From: Cellulomonas sp. NTE-D12
GTDB lineage: Bacteria > Actinomycetota > Actinomycetes > Actinomycetales > Cellulomonadaceae
Length of the DNA: 64,000 nt
Direction: 5' to 3'
Assembly (NCBI RefSeq): GCF_027923705.1
Contig: NZ_AP026442.1
Coordinates: 682,001 to 746,000 of the forward strand
Part shown: piece by piece, positions 32,488 through 40,934 of the stretch
Position numbering within the stretch: the stretch's first letter is position 1
Layout of the letters: each line of letters starts with the position of its first letter
Translations under genes and position numbers: made by a program
Notes under the pieces: model-generated
What the model was told of the DNA's origin: nothing
Databases searched by the model: none
The model's input: only the letters and a program-made list of their open reading frames with translations

Positions 32488-33447
32488 ATGGCGTTCGACC
32501 TGTCCGCGCTCGGCAGCTTCCTGCGCAGCGACGACCCGCCGCACGCCGGCGGGTACGAGGACCCGGCGCCGCGCGTCGGCTTCTTCACCGACACCTCCGT
32601 CTGCATCGGCTGCAAGGCCTGCGAGGTGGCCTGCAAGGAGTGGAACGCGATCCCGGAGGACGGGCTGACGTTCACCGGCATGTCCTACGACAACTCCGAG
32701 CACCTGGGCGCGAGCACGTGGCGGCACGTGGCGTTCATCGAGCAGCAACGGCCGATGGGCGCGCCGTCCGCGGGTGGCGGCGCGGGGACGACGACGGTGG
32801 ACCTCGGGATGCCGACGATGCCGGCGGCCGCGGGGTCGTCGTCGGCCGACGAGGCGCTGGGCGGCGACGGCGACCGCACCGGGATGCGCTGGCTGATGGC
32901 GTCCGACGTCTGCAAGCACTGCACGCACGCCGCCTGCCTGGACGTCTGCCCCACCGGCGCGCTGTTCCGCACGGAGTTCGGCACGGTCGTCGTGCAGGAG
33001 GACGTGTGCAACGGCTGCGGCTACTGCGTCTCGGCCTGCCCGTACGGCGTGATCGAGACCCGCAAGGACGACGGCCGGGCCTGGAAGTGCACCATGTGCT
33101 ACGACCGGCTCGGGGCGGGCCAGGAGCCGGCATGTGCCAAGGCGTGCCCGACGGACTCGATCCAGTTCGGCGACCTGGACGAGCTGCGGGTGCGTGCCCA
33201 GGCCCGCGTGGAGCAGCTGCACGAGGCCGGCGTGCCGGAGGCGCGGCTGTACGGGGCCGACCCGAACGACGGCGTCGGCGGCGACGGCGCGTTCTTCCTG
33301 CTGCTCGACGAGCCCGAGGTGTACGGGCTGCCGCCGGACCCGGTGGTCACCACGCGCGACCTGCCGGTGATGTGGCGCAACGCCGCGCTCGCGGCCGGGG
33401 CGCTGCTGACCGGCCTCGCGGCGACGTTCCTGGGGAGGAAGCGATGA
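32488..33447 (+). CDS. Formate dehydrogenase iron-sulfur (beta) subunit
   Basis: A 319-aa electron-transfer subunit with four [4Fe-4S] cysteine groups: CIGCKACEVACKEW, CKHCTHAACLDVCP, CNGCGYCVSACPYG and CTMCYDRL..CAKACP. An Ala/Gly-rich loop (about residues 90-125) separates the first two. The C terminus has one hydrophobic helix (AALAAGALLTGLAATFLG) ending in RKR, fit for anchoring at the membrane subunit. It passes electrons from the molybdopterin subunit to the NrfD partner. The stop overlaps the next start (ATGA). Confidence 0.93.
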   Translation: MAFDLSALGSFLRSDDPPHAGGYEDPAPRVGFFTDTSVCIGCKACEVACKEWNAIPEDGLTFTGMSYDNSEHLGASTWRHVAFIEQQRPMGAPSAGGGAGTTTVDLGMPTMPAAAGSSSADEALGGDGDRTGMRWLMASDVCKHCTHAACLDVCPTGALFRTEFGTVVVQEDVCNGCGYCVSACPYGVIETRKDDGRAWKCTMCYDRLGAGQEPACAKACPTDSIQFGDLDELRVRAQARVEQLHEAGVPEARLYGADPNDGVGGDGAFFLLLDEPEVYGLPPDPVVTTRDLPVMWRNAALAAGALLTGLAATFLGRKR

Positions 33448-34496
33448 GCGACGGCGGGTTCGGCGGGCGGTTCGGTGGCGGTGGCGGTGGCCGGCACAAG
33501 CGCCGCGGCGGCGGCCGTGGCGGCGAGGAGCTCATGGTTCCCGAGGCCGAGTTCACCTCGTACTACGGCCGTCCGATCCTGCACAAGCCCAAGTGGGAGC
33601 CGCTCGACATCGCCGGGTACCTGTTCCTCGGCGGGCTGGCGGGCAGCTCGTCGGTGCTCGCTGCCGGGGCGACCGCGACGGGCCGTCCAGCATTGGCGCG
33701 GGCCTGCAAGGTCGGCTCGCTGGTGGCCATCTCCGGCTCGGTGGTCGCGCTGGTGCACGACCTGGGCCGGCCCGAGCGGTTCACCAACATGCTGCGGACC
33801 GTCAAGCCGTCGTCCCCCATGAGCATCGGCTCGTGGATCCTGTCCGCCTACGGCCCGGCGGCCGGCATCGCCGCCGTCACCAGCGTCACCGGCTGGTTCC
33901 CGCGGATCGGTCGCCTTGCGACGTTCGCCGCCGCGGCAACCGGTCCCGCGGTCGCCGCGTACACCGCACCGCTGATCGCGGACACCGCGGTGCCGACCTG
34001 GCACGCCGGCCACGCCGAGCTGCCCTTCCTGTTCGTCAGCTCGGGCGCCACCGCGGCCGGCGGTCTCGGCATGCTGGCCGCGCCGGTGTCCCAGGCGGGT
34101 CCGGCACGTCGAGCCGCCCTGGTCGGAGGCCTGACCGAGGTGGCCATCACCCGCTACATGGAGCGGCGCATGGGACTGCCGGGGGAGACCCTGCGGCAGG
34201 GCCGGGCCGGCACGCTGATGCGCGCGGCCGAGGCGCTGAGCGTCGGTGGTGCGCTGGTGGGCGGGATCGGTGGGCGCTGGTCGCGGGCTGCGGCGGTGGT
34301 CGGCGGCCTGGCGGCGATGGCCGGGTCCGCGTGCACGCGGTTCGGGATCTTCGAGGCGGGGGTCGCCTCGACGCAGGACCCGAAGTACGTGGTGCAGCCG
34401 CAGCGGGAACGGCTCAACGAGCGTGCGGCGCAGGCGGCGGGCTCGTCGTCGGGCGCCACGCGCGCAGGTGGGAAGGCGGACGAATGGGCCGCCTGA
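33444..34496 (+). CDS. NrfD/polysulfide-reductase-type membrane subunit
   Basis: A 350-aa integral membrane protein with about eight to nine hydrophobic helices. It starts with a Gly/Arg-rich tail (FGGRFGGGGGGRHKRRGGG), unusual for the family. The NrfD-type motif LVHDLGRPERFTNMLRTVKP follows the second helix, with PMSIGSWILSAYG after it. It likely delivers electrons from formate to quinone without haem. The start is fixed by overlap with the beta-subunit stop, and its own 3' end overlaps fdhD by 13 bases. Confidence 0.88.
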   Translation: MSDGGFGGRFGGGGGGRHKRRGGGRGGEELMVPEAEFTSYYGRPILHKPKWEPLDIAGYLFLGGLAGSSSVLAAGATATGRPALARACKVGSLVAISGSVVALVHDLGRPERFTNMLRTVKPSSPMSIGSWILSAYGPAAGIAAVTSVTGWFPRIGRLATFAAAATGPAVAAYTAPLIADTAVPTWHAGHAELPFLFVSSGATAAGGLGMLAAPVSQAGPARRAALVGGLTEVAITRYMERRMGLPGETLRQGRAGTLMRAAEALSVGGALVGGIGGRWSRAAAVVGGLAAMAGSACTRFGIFEAGVASTQDPKYVVQPQRERLNERAAQAAGSSSGATRAGGKADEWAA

Positions 34497-35371
34497 CCTC
34501 GCGGGTCCCCGTGGTGCGCATGACGGTCGGGGACGACGGCACGACGTCGATCGGCCGGCCCGACACCGTGGTCGCCGAGGAGCCGCTGGAGATCCGCGTC
34601 GGCGGGCAGGCCATCAGCGTCACCATGCGCACCCCCGGTCACGACTTCGAGCTGGTCGCGGGCTTCCTGGTCACCGAGGGGCTCATCAGCTCCGTCGAGC
34701 ACATCCGCACGCAGCGGTACTGCGCCGGCGCGACCGACGAGGGCGTGAACACCTACAACGTGGTGGACGTCTCCGTCACCGTGCCGGTGGTCCCGCGGGA
34801 CGTCGCCCGGTCCTTCTACACGACGAGCTCGTGCGGCATCTGCGGCAAGGCGAGCATCGACGCGATCCGCGCCCGGTCGGCCTTCCCACGGGTATCGCCC
34901 TCCGAGGGCGCGGCCCTGGACCCGGCGCTCGTCGTGACGTTGCCCGACCGGCTGCGCGCTGCCCAGCGCCTGTTCGACGACACTGGCGGCCTGCACGCCG
35001 CGGCGCTGTTCGCCCTGGACGGCACCCTGCTGTGCGTGCGCGAGGACGTCGGCCGCCACAACGCCGTCGACAAGGTGGTCGGCTGGGCGCTGCTCGAGGG
35101 TCGGCTGCCGCTGCGCGACACGGTGCTGCAGGTCAGCGGCCGCGCGTCCTTCGAACTCGTGCAGAAGGCGCACCTGGCGGGGATCCCGGTGCTGAGCGCG
35201 GTGAGCGCGCCGTCGAGTCTGGCGGTCGAGCTGGCCGACGAGGTGGGGATGACGCTGCTGGGCTTCGTCCGGCCGCCGACGTTCAACGTCTACACGGGCG
35301 CCGACCGCCTGCGCTCTGCCGGGAACAGCTCCACCGTGGCCACGGGTGCGGAGCTCCGGCCGGCGTCCTGA
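34484..35371 (+). CDS. fdhD: Formate dehydrogenase accessory sulfurtransferase FdhD
   Basis: A 295-aa protein that transfers sulfur from a cysteine desulfurase to the Mo-cofactor of formate dehydrogenase, which is needed for its activity. The catalytic pair is Cys117 and Cys120 in TTSSCGICGKASIDAI. The C-terminal CVREDVGRHNAVDKVVGW and LQVSGRASFELVQKA are family-specific. The ATG lies inside the 3' end of the nrfD-like gene, so translation is coupled; the longer open frame upstream is out of context. It is the last gene of the operon. Confidence 0.95.
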   Translation: MGRLTSRVPVVRMTVGDDGTTSIGRPDTVVAEEPLEIRVGGQAISVTMRTPGHDFELVAGFLVTEGLISSVEHIRTQRYCAGATDEGVNTYNVVDVSVTVPVVPRDVARSFYTTSSCGICGKASIDAIRARSAFPRVSPSEGAALDPALVVTLPDRLRAAQRLFDDTGGLHAAALFALDGTLLCVREDVGRHNAVDKVVGWALLEGRLPLRDTVLQVSGRASFELVQKAHLAGIPVLSAVSAPSSLAVELADEVGMTLLGFVRPPTFNVYTGADRLRSAGNSSTVATGAELRPAS

Positions 35372-35397
35372 CTGAACACCGGGTGTGAGCGGGGGTG

Positions 35398-35429
35398 TTG
35401 TTGAAGGCTCACTGCCTAGCCTTCAACAA
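35398..35429. terminator. Hairpin between convergent fdhD and epoxide hydrolase
   Basis: TTGTTGAAGGCT and AGCCTTCAACAA form a perfect 12-bp stem with an 8-nt loop, and a third copy of GAAGGCTAG lies at 35445-35453. It is unusually AT-rich for this region. The position between converging genes suggests a bidirectional terminator. The extra half-copy leaves room for a regulatory site. Confidence 0.55.
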
Positions 35430-35479
35430 GGGGTGCCGCTAGTGAAGGCTAGGCGAGCGCCTGCGTCCGGCCGAGCCCG

Positions 35480-36640
35480 CTATGCGCGGAGGCTTCGCAG
35501 GCCGGTGCGGAGCTCGTCGACCAGGATCTCCGGCTGCTCGAGGGCGGCGAAGTGTCCGCCCCGCTCGGCCTCGCCGAAGTGGATCAGGTTGCTGTAGGTG
35601 TCCTCGACCCACGTTCGCGGCAGTCGCGGGATGTCGCGCGGGAACACGGTGACCGCCACGGGCAGGGTCAGCTTCGGGCCCGCCATGGTCGCCGTCCGGT
35701 TCTCCCAGTAGATGCGGGCCGATGACGCCGCGCTGTTGGTGAACCAGTAGAGCGAGATCGTGTCGAGCATGGCGTCGACGCTCAGCGCGTCCTCGGCGAG
35801 CCCCTTGTTGTCCGTCTTCGACTGGAACTTCTCGTAGATCCACGCCGCCTGGCCGGCCGGCGAGTCGGCGAGTGCGAATCCCACCGTCTCCGGCTTGGTG
35901 CCCTGCACGTGGTTGGACCCGCCGAGGGGGCCGCTGTAGAACGCGAGCCCGTCCACCGCGCGGCGCTCTTCGGGGGTCAGCGTCTCGGGGATCGGGTCCG
36001 GGAACGCGTAAGGCGTGCTCAGGTGGATCCCGAGCAGGCCGTCCGGCTGCATCACGCCGAGCTCGGTGGTGACCACGGCTCCCCAGTCGCCGCCGTGCGC
36101 CGCCCAGCGCGAGTAGCCGAGCCGCCGCATCAGCTCGGCCCACGCGCGGGCGATCCGGGACGCGTTCCAGCCGGGTTCGCTCGGCTTGCCGGAGAACCCG
36201 CACCCCGGGAGCGAGGGGATGACGACGTCGAACGAATCGGCGACGTCGCCACCGAATGCGACAGGGTCCGTCAGTGGCCCGATCAGGCCCAGGAAGTCCG
36301 CGACCGTGCTCGGCCAGCCGTGCGTCAGCAGCAGCGGCAAGGCGCCGGGGTTCTTCGACCTGACGTGGAGGAAGTGGATGTCCAGCCCGTCGATGGTCGT
36401 CAGGAACTGCGGATAGGTGTTGAGCGCGGACTCGAACCGGCGCCAGTCGTACTCGTGCTGCCAGGCGGCGACGAGGGACCGGGCGTTGTCCAGGCGGACG
36501 CCCTGCGACCAGTCGCCGACGGTCTCCCGGTCGGGCCAGCGGGTCCGTGCCAGTCGCTCGCGGAGGTCGTCGAGCTCCGCGTCCGGGACGTCGACACGGA
36601 ACGGGCGGACGTCGGCCGCTGCGGCAGGGGTTGTGGTCAT
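35480..36640 (-). CDS. Epoxide hydrolase (EHN domain)
   Basis: A 386-aa alpha/beta hydrolase of the microsomal-epoxide-hydrolase type. The N-terminal EHN region includes RPFRVDVPDAELDDLRERL and ARTRWPD. The oxyanion motif is LLTHGWPST, and the nucleophile aspartate is in AAHGGDWGAVV. Lid tyrosines and the C-terminal GGHFAALEQPE histidine are present. The enzyme opens epoxides to diols. The ATG has AGGAGAG just upstream; the longer frame reads through the operators. It is divergent from a TetR gene and is likely repressed by it. Confidence 0.9.
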   Translation of the reverse strand: MTTTPAAAADVRPFRVDVPDAELDDLRERLARTRWPDRETVGDWSQGVRLDNARSLVAAWQHEYDWRRFESALNTYPQFLTTIDGLDIHFLHVRSKNPGALPLLLTHGWPSTVADFLGLIGPLTDPVAFGGDVADSFDVVIPSLPGCGFSGKPSEPGWNASRIARAWAELMRRLGYSRWAAHGGDWGAVVTTELGVMQPDGLLGIHLSTPYAFPDPIPETLTPEERRAVDGLAFYSGPLGGSNHVQGTKPETVGFALADSPAGQAAWIYEKFQSKTDNKGLAEDALSVDAMLDTISLYWFTNSAASSARIYWENRTATMAGPKLTLPVAVTVFPRDIPRLPRTWVEDTYSNLIHFGEAERGGHFAALEQPEILVDELRTGLRSLRA

Positions 36641-36682
36641 CTGGCGGCTCTCCTCGACTCTGGTGCACGCCGGGACCGGCAT

Positions 36683-36727
36683 TGCACACCGGTGTGCAGA
36701 GTAGGTCCGTTGCACACGGGTGTGCAA
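36683..36727. promoter_or_regulatory. Paired TGCACAC palindromes, TetR operators
   Basis: TGCACACCGGTGTGCA (36683-36698) is a perfect 16-bp palindrome. TTGCACACGGGTGTGCAA (36710-36727) is near-perfect, with only its centre unmatched. Their centres are 28 bases apart. The second ends 10 bases before the tetR start and the first 42 bases before the epoxide hydrolase start. This fits autorepression plus repression of the hydrolase. Confidence 0.75.
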
Positions 36728-36737
36728 TCCTTGAGCC

Positions 36738-37331
36738 GTGCAGAACGAGTCCTCGGGCCCTCGCCGCGACACGCGAGACCGGATCCTCGACGCGGCGGTC
36801 GAGGTGCTCGGCGCGAGCCCGGACGCCGGCATGGGCGAGGTCGCCTCGGCCGCCGGTGTGGTCCGGCGGACCGTCTACGGCTACTTCCCGTCCCGGTCCG
36901 ACCTGGTGCTGGCGCTCGCGCGGCGCGCGGTGGACGAGATCGAGGCTGTCCTGGCCGAGGAGGCCCCGGCCGACAAGGCGGCTGACGTGGCGTGGGCGGA
37001 CTTCGTCGCCCGCCTCTGGCCGTTGGTGCACCGCTACCGGGTGATGGTGGTGCTCCGGCGGGGCGAGTTCGGCGAGAACATCCACGTTCTCCTCGGGCAG
37101 GTGGAACGCGCACTCGCCGACCTGGTCCGACGAGGCCAGGACGCGGGGGTGTTCGGACACCACCTGCCGGCCGGCATCCTCAGCCAGACCGCCTGGTCCG
37201 CCGTCTTCACCATCGCCGACGACGCGCCGTCCCGGGACGTCGACGCCGCCGCGGTCACCGTGGCCACCCTGCTGCTGCTGGGAGTCCCACAGTCGCGCGC
37301 GACGGCCCTGGCCGCGCGCTCCGGCAGCTAG
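36738..37331 (+). CDS. TetR-family repressor of the epoxide hydrolase
   Basis: 197 aa. The helix-turn-helix is MGEVASAAGVVRRTVYGYFPS (about residues 32-52), in the usual YFPSR context. A helical ligand domain follows, with hydrophobic AILSQTAWSAVFTIAD-type helices. The GTG start lies right after the second palindrome. The stop overlaps the convergent XRE gene by four bases (CTAG). The probable inducer is the epoxide or its precursor, which is inferred. Confidence 0.87.
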   Translation: MQNESSGPRRDTRDRILDAAVEVLGASPDAGMGEVASAAGVVRRTVYGYFPSRSDLVLALARRAVDEIEAVLAEEAPADKAADVAWADFVARLWPLVHRYRVMVVLRRGEFGENIHVLLGQVERALADLVRRGQDAGVFGHHLPAGILSQTAWSAVFTIADDAPSRDVDAAAVTVATLLLLGVPQSRATALAARSGS

Positions 37332-38170
37332 GCGAGCGTCTGCGTCCCCAGTACGATCGCCAGCTCCAGCCGCTCGGCATCGTCGGACCCCGGCTCGGCC
37401 GTGTAGACCATGATCCGCAGGTCGTCGCCGGCGACGACGAGGGTGTCGCAGTCCACCGTGATCGGCCCGACCGTCGGGTGGTCGATCACCTTGTGCCGGG
37501 AGCGCTCGGCCGGCATGGGGTCCGGGGCGGTGTCCCACAGCTCGACGAACCACGGGCTCGCGGCGCGCAGGTCGGCGAGCAACCGGCGAATCCCCTGGTC
37601 GGCGGGGTAGCGGGCGGCCGTCATGCGCAGGTCGGCGACGAGCCCGGCGACCTGCTCGTCGTGCTCGGCCTGCGTCTGGCGGGCGCGCGACGGCGGCCCG
37701 ACGACGTTGCGCCACACCCCGTTCCGTTCGTTGCCGCGCAGCGCCGACGTCTCGCCCATCAGCGCGTCGTACGGTGCGTTCGCGACGACCAGGTTCCAGG
37801 CGGCGTCGTAGACGACGAGCGGGATCCCGACGAAGCGGTCCAGCAGCCGCTGCACGCTGGCGGTGATCCGCGTCGGGACTATGCCGGGGCCGGGGGCCGA
37901 GAGGCCGGCCAGGCGGAACAGCAGCTCCCGCTCCGCGTCGGACAGCCGCAGGCTGCGGGCCAGAGCCTCGACCACCTGGGACGACGGCGACGTCGCACGG
38001 CCCTGCTCGAGGCGCGTCAGGTAGTCGACGGAGATGCCGGCCAGTCCCGCGAGCTCCTCACGGCGCAGACCGGGCGCGCGGCGACGGCCGCCGAGCCGCA
38101 CGCCGACCGACTCGGGTGCGACCCGCTCGCGCCACCGGCGCACCGCCCGGCCGAACTCCCACTCCTCCAC
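37328..38170 (-). CDS. XRE-type regulator with MmyB-like ligand domain
   Basis: 280 aa. The N-terminal HTH_31/XRE domain contains APGLRREELAGLAGISVDYLTRLEQGRA (about residues 32-59). The C-terminal PAS-like MmyB domain has VVYDAAWNLVVANAPYDAL and ends VMVYTAEPGSDDAERL-like. Members commonly sit divergent from a short-chain dehydrogenase, as here, and control it. The GTG start is followed by EEWEFGRAVRRWRE, a standard N terminus. Confidence 0.88.
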   Translation of the reverse strand: MEEWEFGRAVRRWRERVAPESVGVRLGGRRRAPGLRREELAGLAGISVDYLTRLEQGRATSPSSQVVEALARSLRLSDAERELLFRLAGLSAPGPGIVPTRITASVQRLLDRFVGIPLVVYDAAWNLVVANAPYDALMGETSALRGNERNGVWRNVVGPPSRARQTQAEHDEQVAGLVADLRMTAARYPADQGIRRLLADLRAASPWFVELWDTAPDPMPAERSRHKVIDHPTVGPITVDCDTLVVAGDDLRIMVYTAEPGSDDAERLELAIVLGTQTLA

Positions 38171-38271
38171 GGTGCGAGTCTGGGCCTGCGGCGCTGCCCT
38201 GTCGTGGCCCTGACAGTCCTACGAACGCCAGGCGACTGCCTACCGGCGCACGCGGATCGCAGGCTCGGGGC

Positions 38272-38988
38272 ATGACAACAACGCTCATCACCGGGGCCAA
38301 CAAGAGCCTCGGCAAGGAGACCGCCCGCATCCTGCTCGACGCGGGCCACACCGTCTGGATCGGGTCCCGCGACGAGGCCCGCGGCCGCGCCGCCGCCGAC
38401 GAGCTGGGCGCACGGTTCGTCCAGCTCGACGTCACCGACGACGCGTCGGTCGCGTCGGCGTTCGCGACGATCGCGGAGTCCGGCACCGGCCTCGACGTGC
38501 TGGTGAACAACGCGGGCATCGCCAAGCGCGTGCCCGGCAACCCCATGGAGGAGGCGCTGGACGGCCCCAGCGTGCTCGAGGTGTTCGACACCAACGCCGT
38601 CGGCATCGTCCGGGTGACGCAGGCGGCGCTCCCGCTGCTGCGGCAGTCTGCCAACCCGGTCGTCGTCAACGTGTCGAGCGCACTCGGCTCCTTCTGGGCG
38701 ACGCACGAGCCGTCCCGGCCGGCCTCCCACTTCGTCTCGATCGCCTACGGCTCCAGCAAGGCGGCCGTCTCGATGCTCACCGTCCAGTACGCGATGGCCT
38801 ACCCGGACATCAAGGTGAACGCCGTCGAGCCGGGCATCACGGCGACCGAGCTGGGCGGCGGCAGCGTCGAGGACCACCCGGGACGGCCGGCCACCGAGAG
38901 CGCCGCTGTGGTGGCGCGGCTGGCGATGATCGGCGCCGACGGGCCGACCGGCACGTTCCAGGAGGACCTCGGCGAGCTGGGCTGGTAG
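38272..38988 (+). CDS. Short-chain dehydrogenase/reductase
   Basis: A 238-aa SDR of the carbonyl-reductase-like group. The cofactor motif is LITGANKSLGKETARIL (residues 4-20), then NNAGIA, and the catalytic Ser-Tyr-Lys is in NVSSALGSFW...IAYGSSKAAVSM. Basic residues after the first motif (GSRDEARGR) suggest NADP. The ATG gives the exact family N terminus. It is divergent from an MmyB-type regulator, about 100 bases away, which most likely controls it. The substrate is unknown. Confidence 0.87.
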   Translation: MTTTLITGANKSLGKETARILLDAGHTVWIGSRDEARGRAAADELGARFVQLDVTDDASVASAFATIAESGTGLDVLVNNAGIAKRVPGNPMEEALDGPSVLEVFDTNAVGIVRVTQAALPLLRQSANPVVVNVSSALGSFWATHEPSRPASHFVSIAYGSSKAAVSMLTVQYAMAYPDIKVNAVEPGITATELGGGSVEDHPGRPATESAAVVARLAMIGADGPTGTFQEDLGELGW

Positions 38989-39053
38989 CCGCGGGCGGGG
39001 TGCCGACGGGCCCGGCTCGTCGGCGCCCCAGCCCGGCCACGTAGATTCGCCGG

Positions 39054-39839
39054 GTGCCATCCGCTGAGCGTCCCGAGCCGTTCGCCGCCACCGTCGTCCG
39101 CGCGGAGCAGCTGAGCCGCTCGATGCGTCGAGTGGTGCTGGGCGGTCCCGGCCTGGCCGGGTTCGCGCCGAACGGCTACGCCGACCAGTACGTGAAGCTG
39201 CTGTTCCCGCGGCCGGGTCAGGACCGGCCGGCGCGGCGGACGTACACGGTGCGGGCGTGGGACGCGGGCGCCGGCGAGCTGACCGTCGACGTCGCGGTGC
39301 ACGGTGCCGACGGGCGGGCCGGGCCGTGGGCGGTGGCGGCGCAGCCCGGTGACCAGGTGCTGCTCACCGGGCCCGGTGGTGGGTACAGCCCCGAGCCGTC
39401 GACCGACTGGCACCTGCTGATCGGCGACGAGAGCTCGCTGCCGGCGATCGCGGTGGCGGTCGAGCGGCTGGCCGTCGGGGCGGTGGCACGCGTGCTGATC
39501 GAGGTGGACGGGCCGGACGACGAGGTGCCCCTGGCGGTGGCGTCCGGTGCAGACGCGCAGGTCGTGTGGCTGCACCGGGACGGCCGGCCGCGCGGCGAGC
39601 TGCTGGTCGAGACGGTGACGGCGATGGCGTTCCCCGCCGGTGACCCGCAGGTGTTCCTGCACGGGGAGGCCGGGTTCGTCCGCACGCTGCGGCGGCACCT
39701 GCTCGCCGACCGGCACGTGCCCCGCGAGCGGGCGGCGTCCGTCTCCGGTTACTGGCGGCTCGGCCGGGACGACGAGGGCTGGCGGGCCGAGAAGCCGCAG
39801 TGGAAGGCCGAGGTCGAGGCGGACGTCCCGACCAGCTGA
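39054..39839 (+). CDS. Siderophore-interacting protein (ferric-siderophore reductase)
   Basis: A 261-aa flavoprotein of the SIP/ViuB family that reduces ferric siderophores in the cytoplasm to release iron. The FAD-binding motif is RTYTVRAWD, the GPWAVAAQPGDQVLLTGPGG region follows, and the diagnostic C-terminal motif SGYWRLGRDDEGWR is present. The start is a GTG with no strong ribosome site; no ABC or siderophore synthesis gene is close. Iron-dependent regulation would be expected, but no clear IdeR/DmdR box was seen. Confidence 0.9.
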   Translation: MPSAERPEPFAATVVRAEQLSRSMRRVVLGGPGLAGFAPNGYADQYVKLLFPRPGQDRPARRTYTVRAWDAGAGELTVDVAVHGADGRAGPWAVAAQPGDQVLLTGPGGGYSPEPSTDWHLLIGDESSLPAIAVAVERLAVGAVARVLIEVDGPDDEVPLAVASGADAQVVWLHRDGRPRGELLVETVTAMAFPAGDPQVFLHGEAGFVRTLRRHLLADRHVPRERAASVSGYWRLGRDDEGWRAEKPQWKAEVEADVPTS

Positions 39840-39878
39840 GGGCGCCGCGCTGCTCGGCGCCTGTGCCGCCCCGCCCCG

Positions 39879-40844
39879 TCAGGCGAGTCCCGGCACCAGC
39901 AGCAGCTTGCCGCGCGCCTGGTTGCTGCGGCTCAGCTCCAGGGCGTCGCGCCACCGCTCGAGCGGGAACGTCCGCGCGATCGGCACGCTGAACCGTCCTT
40001 GCCCGGCGAGCCCGACGAACTCGGCGAGCCCGTCGACCGGGTGCGACCAGTCCTCGTGGAAGCTGTCCCGCACGCCGAGCGCGGGCGCGTGCTCGATGTC
40101 GGTGATGGTCAGCACGTGCTGCGGCTCGCCGCCCGCCGCCGCGACCAGCTCGGGCAGCACGCCAGTGACCGGCGCGGTGTCGAGCACCAGGTCGACGGGG
40201 CCACCCACCGCGGCCCGCACCCGGTCGGCCAGCCCGGGGCCGTACGAGATGACGGTGGCACCCAGCTGCTCCAGCGCGGGGGTGTGCGTGGGGCCGGCGG
40301 TGGCGACGACCTGCAGGCCGCGCACCAGCGCGATCTGCACGGCGGCGAACCCGATGGTGGTCCCCGCGCCGCTGACCAGGAGCGTCGTGCCCGGCTCGAG
40401 GCCGAGCAGCGACAGGTGCCGGTAGGCGGTGTCGATCGCCATCGGCAGGGCGGCGGCCTCCGTCAGGTCCAGGCCGGCGGGGACCGGCACCCAGCGGTTC
40501 ATCACCGCGCGGTCGGAGGCCCCGGCGGTGGTGGACTCGCGCCAGTCGGCGGTGCCGACGACGAGGTCGCCGATCGCGACGCCGGTGACGTCCGGACCGA
40601 CCGCGTCGACCGTGCCGGACACGTCGATGCCGATGCCGCGCGGCAGCAGGCTGGCGAACAGCCCGCCGCACAGCGCCCAGTCGGCCGGCGCCAGGCCGCA
40701 GGCGTGGACGGTGACGCGGATTCGACCGGGGCCGGGCTCGGGGACGGGCACCGTCTCCAGCCGCAGGACGTCGGCGGCGTCCCCGTACTCGTGGAAGCGC
40801 ACGGTGCGCATGGTGCGTGCTGCGGGGGTGGGCTCGACGGGCAT
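39879..40844 (-). CDS. Zinc-independent alcohol dehydrogenase/quinone oxidoreductase
   Basis: A 321-aa MDR-superfamily enzyme. The N-terminal GroES-like part includes VRFHEYGDAADVL, VHACGLAPADWAL and GIDVSGTVDAVG. The Rossmann domain starts TTLLVSGAGTTIGFAAVQIA with an ATAG segment that prefers NADPH. Zinc ligands are absent. The start may be 33 bases later at MRTVRFHEYG. It is divergent from a TetR gene and shares operator-like repeats, so it is probably induced by an electrophile or quinone. Confidence 0.84.
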   Translation of the reverse strand: MPVEPTPAARTMRTVRFHEYGDAADVLRLETVPVPEPGPGRIRVTVHACGLAPADWALCGGLFASLLPRGIGIDVSGTVDAVGPDVTGVAIGDLVVGTADWRESTTAGASDRAVMNRWVPVPAGLDLTEAAALPMAIDTAYRHLSLLGLEPGTTLLVSGAGTTIGFAAVQIALVRGLQVVATAGPTHTPALEQLGATVISYGPGLADRVRAAVGGPVDLVLDTAPVTGVLPELVAAAGGEPQHVLTITDIEHAPALGVRDSFHEDWSHPVDGLAEFVGLAGQGRFSVPIARTFPLERWRDALELSRSNQARGKLLLVPGLA

Positions 40845-40878
40845 GGCGGTCTCGCTCTCGTCATGACGGGGACCAGTA

Positions 40879-40934
40879 AAGTGGAGCGCGTTCCGGTTGC
40901 ACGACGAGCGTAGCGCATAAGTGGAGCATGATCC
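40879..40934. promoter_or_regulatory. Two AAGTGGAGC repeats in TetR/oxidoreductase divergent promoter
   Basis: AAGTGGAGCGCGTTCC (40879-40894) and AAGTGGAGCATGATCC (40919-40934) are direct copies 40 bases apart, differing at three positions. Each contains a GGA-N6-TCC dyad. The second copy overlaps the tetR ATG, which would give tight autorepression or means the true start is slightly later. Confidence 0.6.

Noticed and set aside
29076..32681. A 1201-codon minus-strand open frame opposite the formate dehydrogenase gene
   Set aside because: Same shadow effect. Its composition is skewed to Val, Arg, Leu and His, and the plus strand encodes an unmistakable molybdoenzyme.
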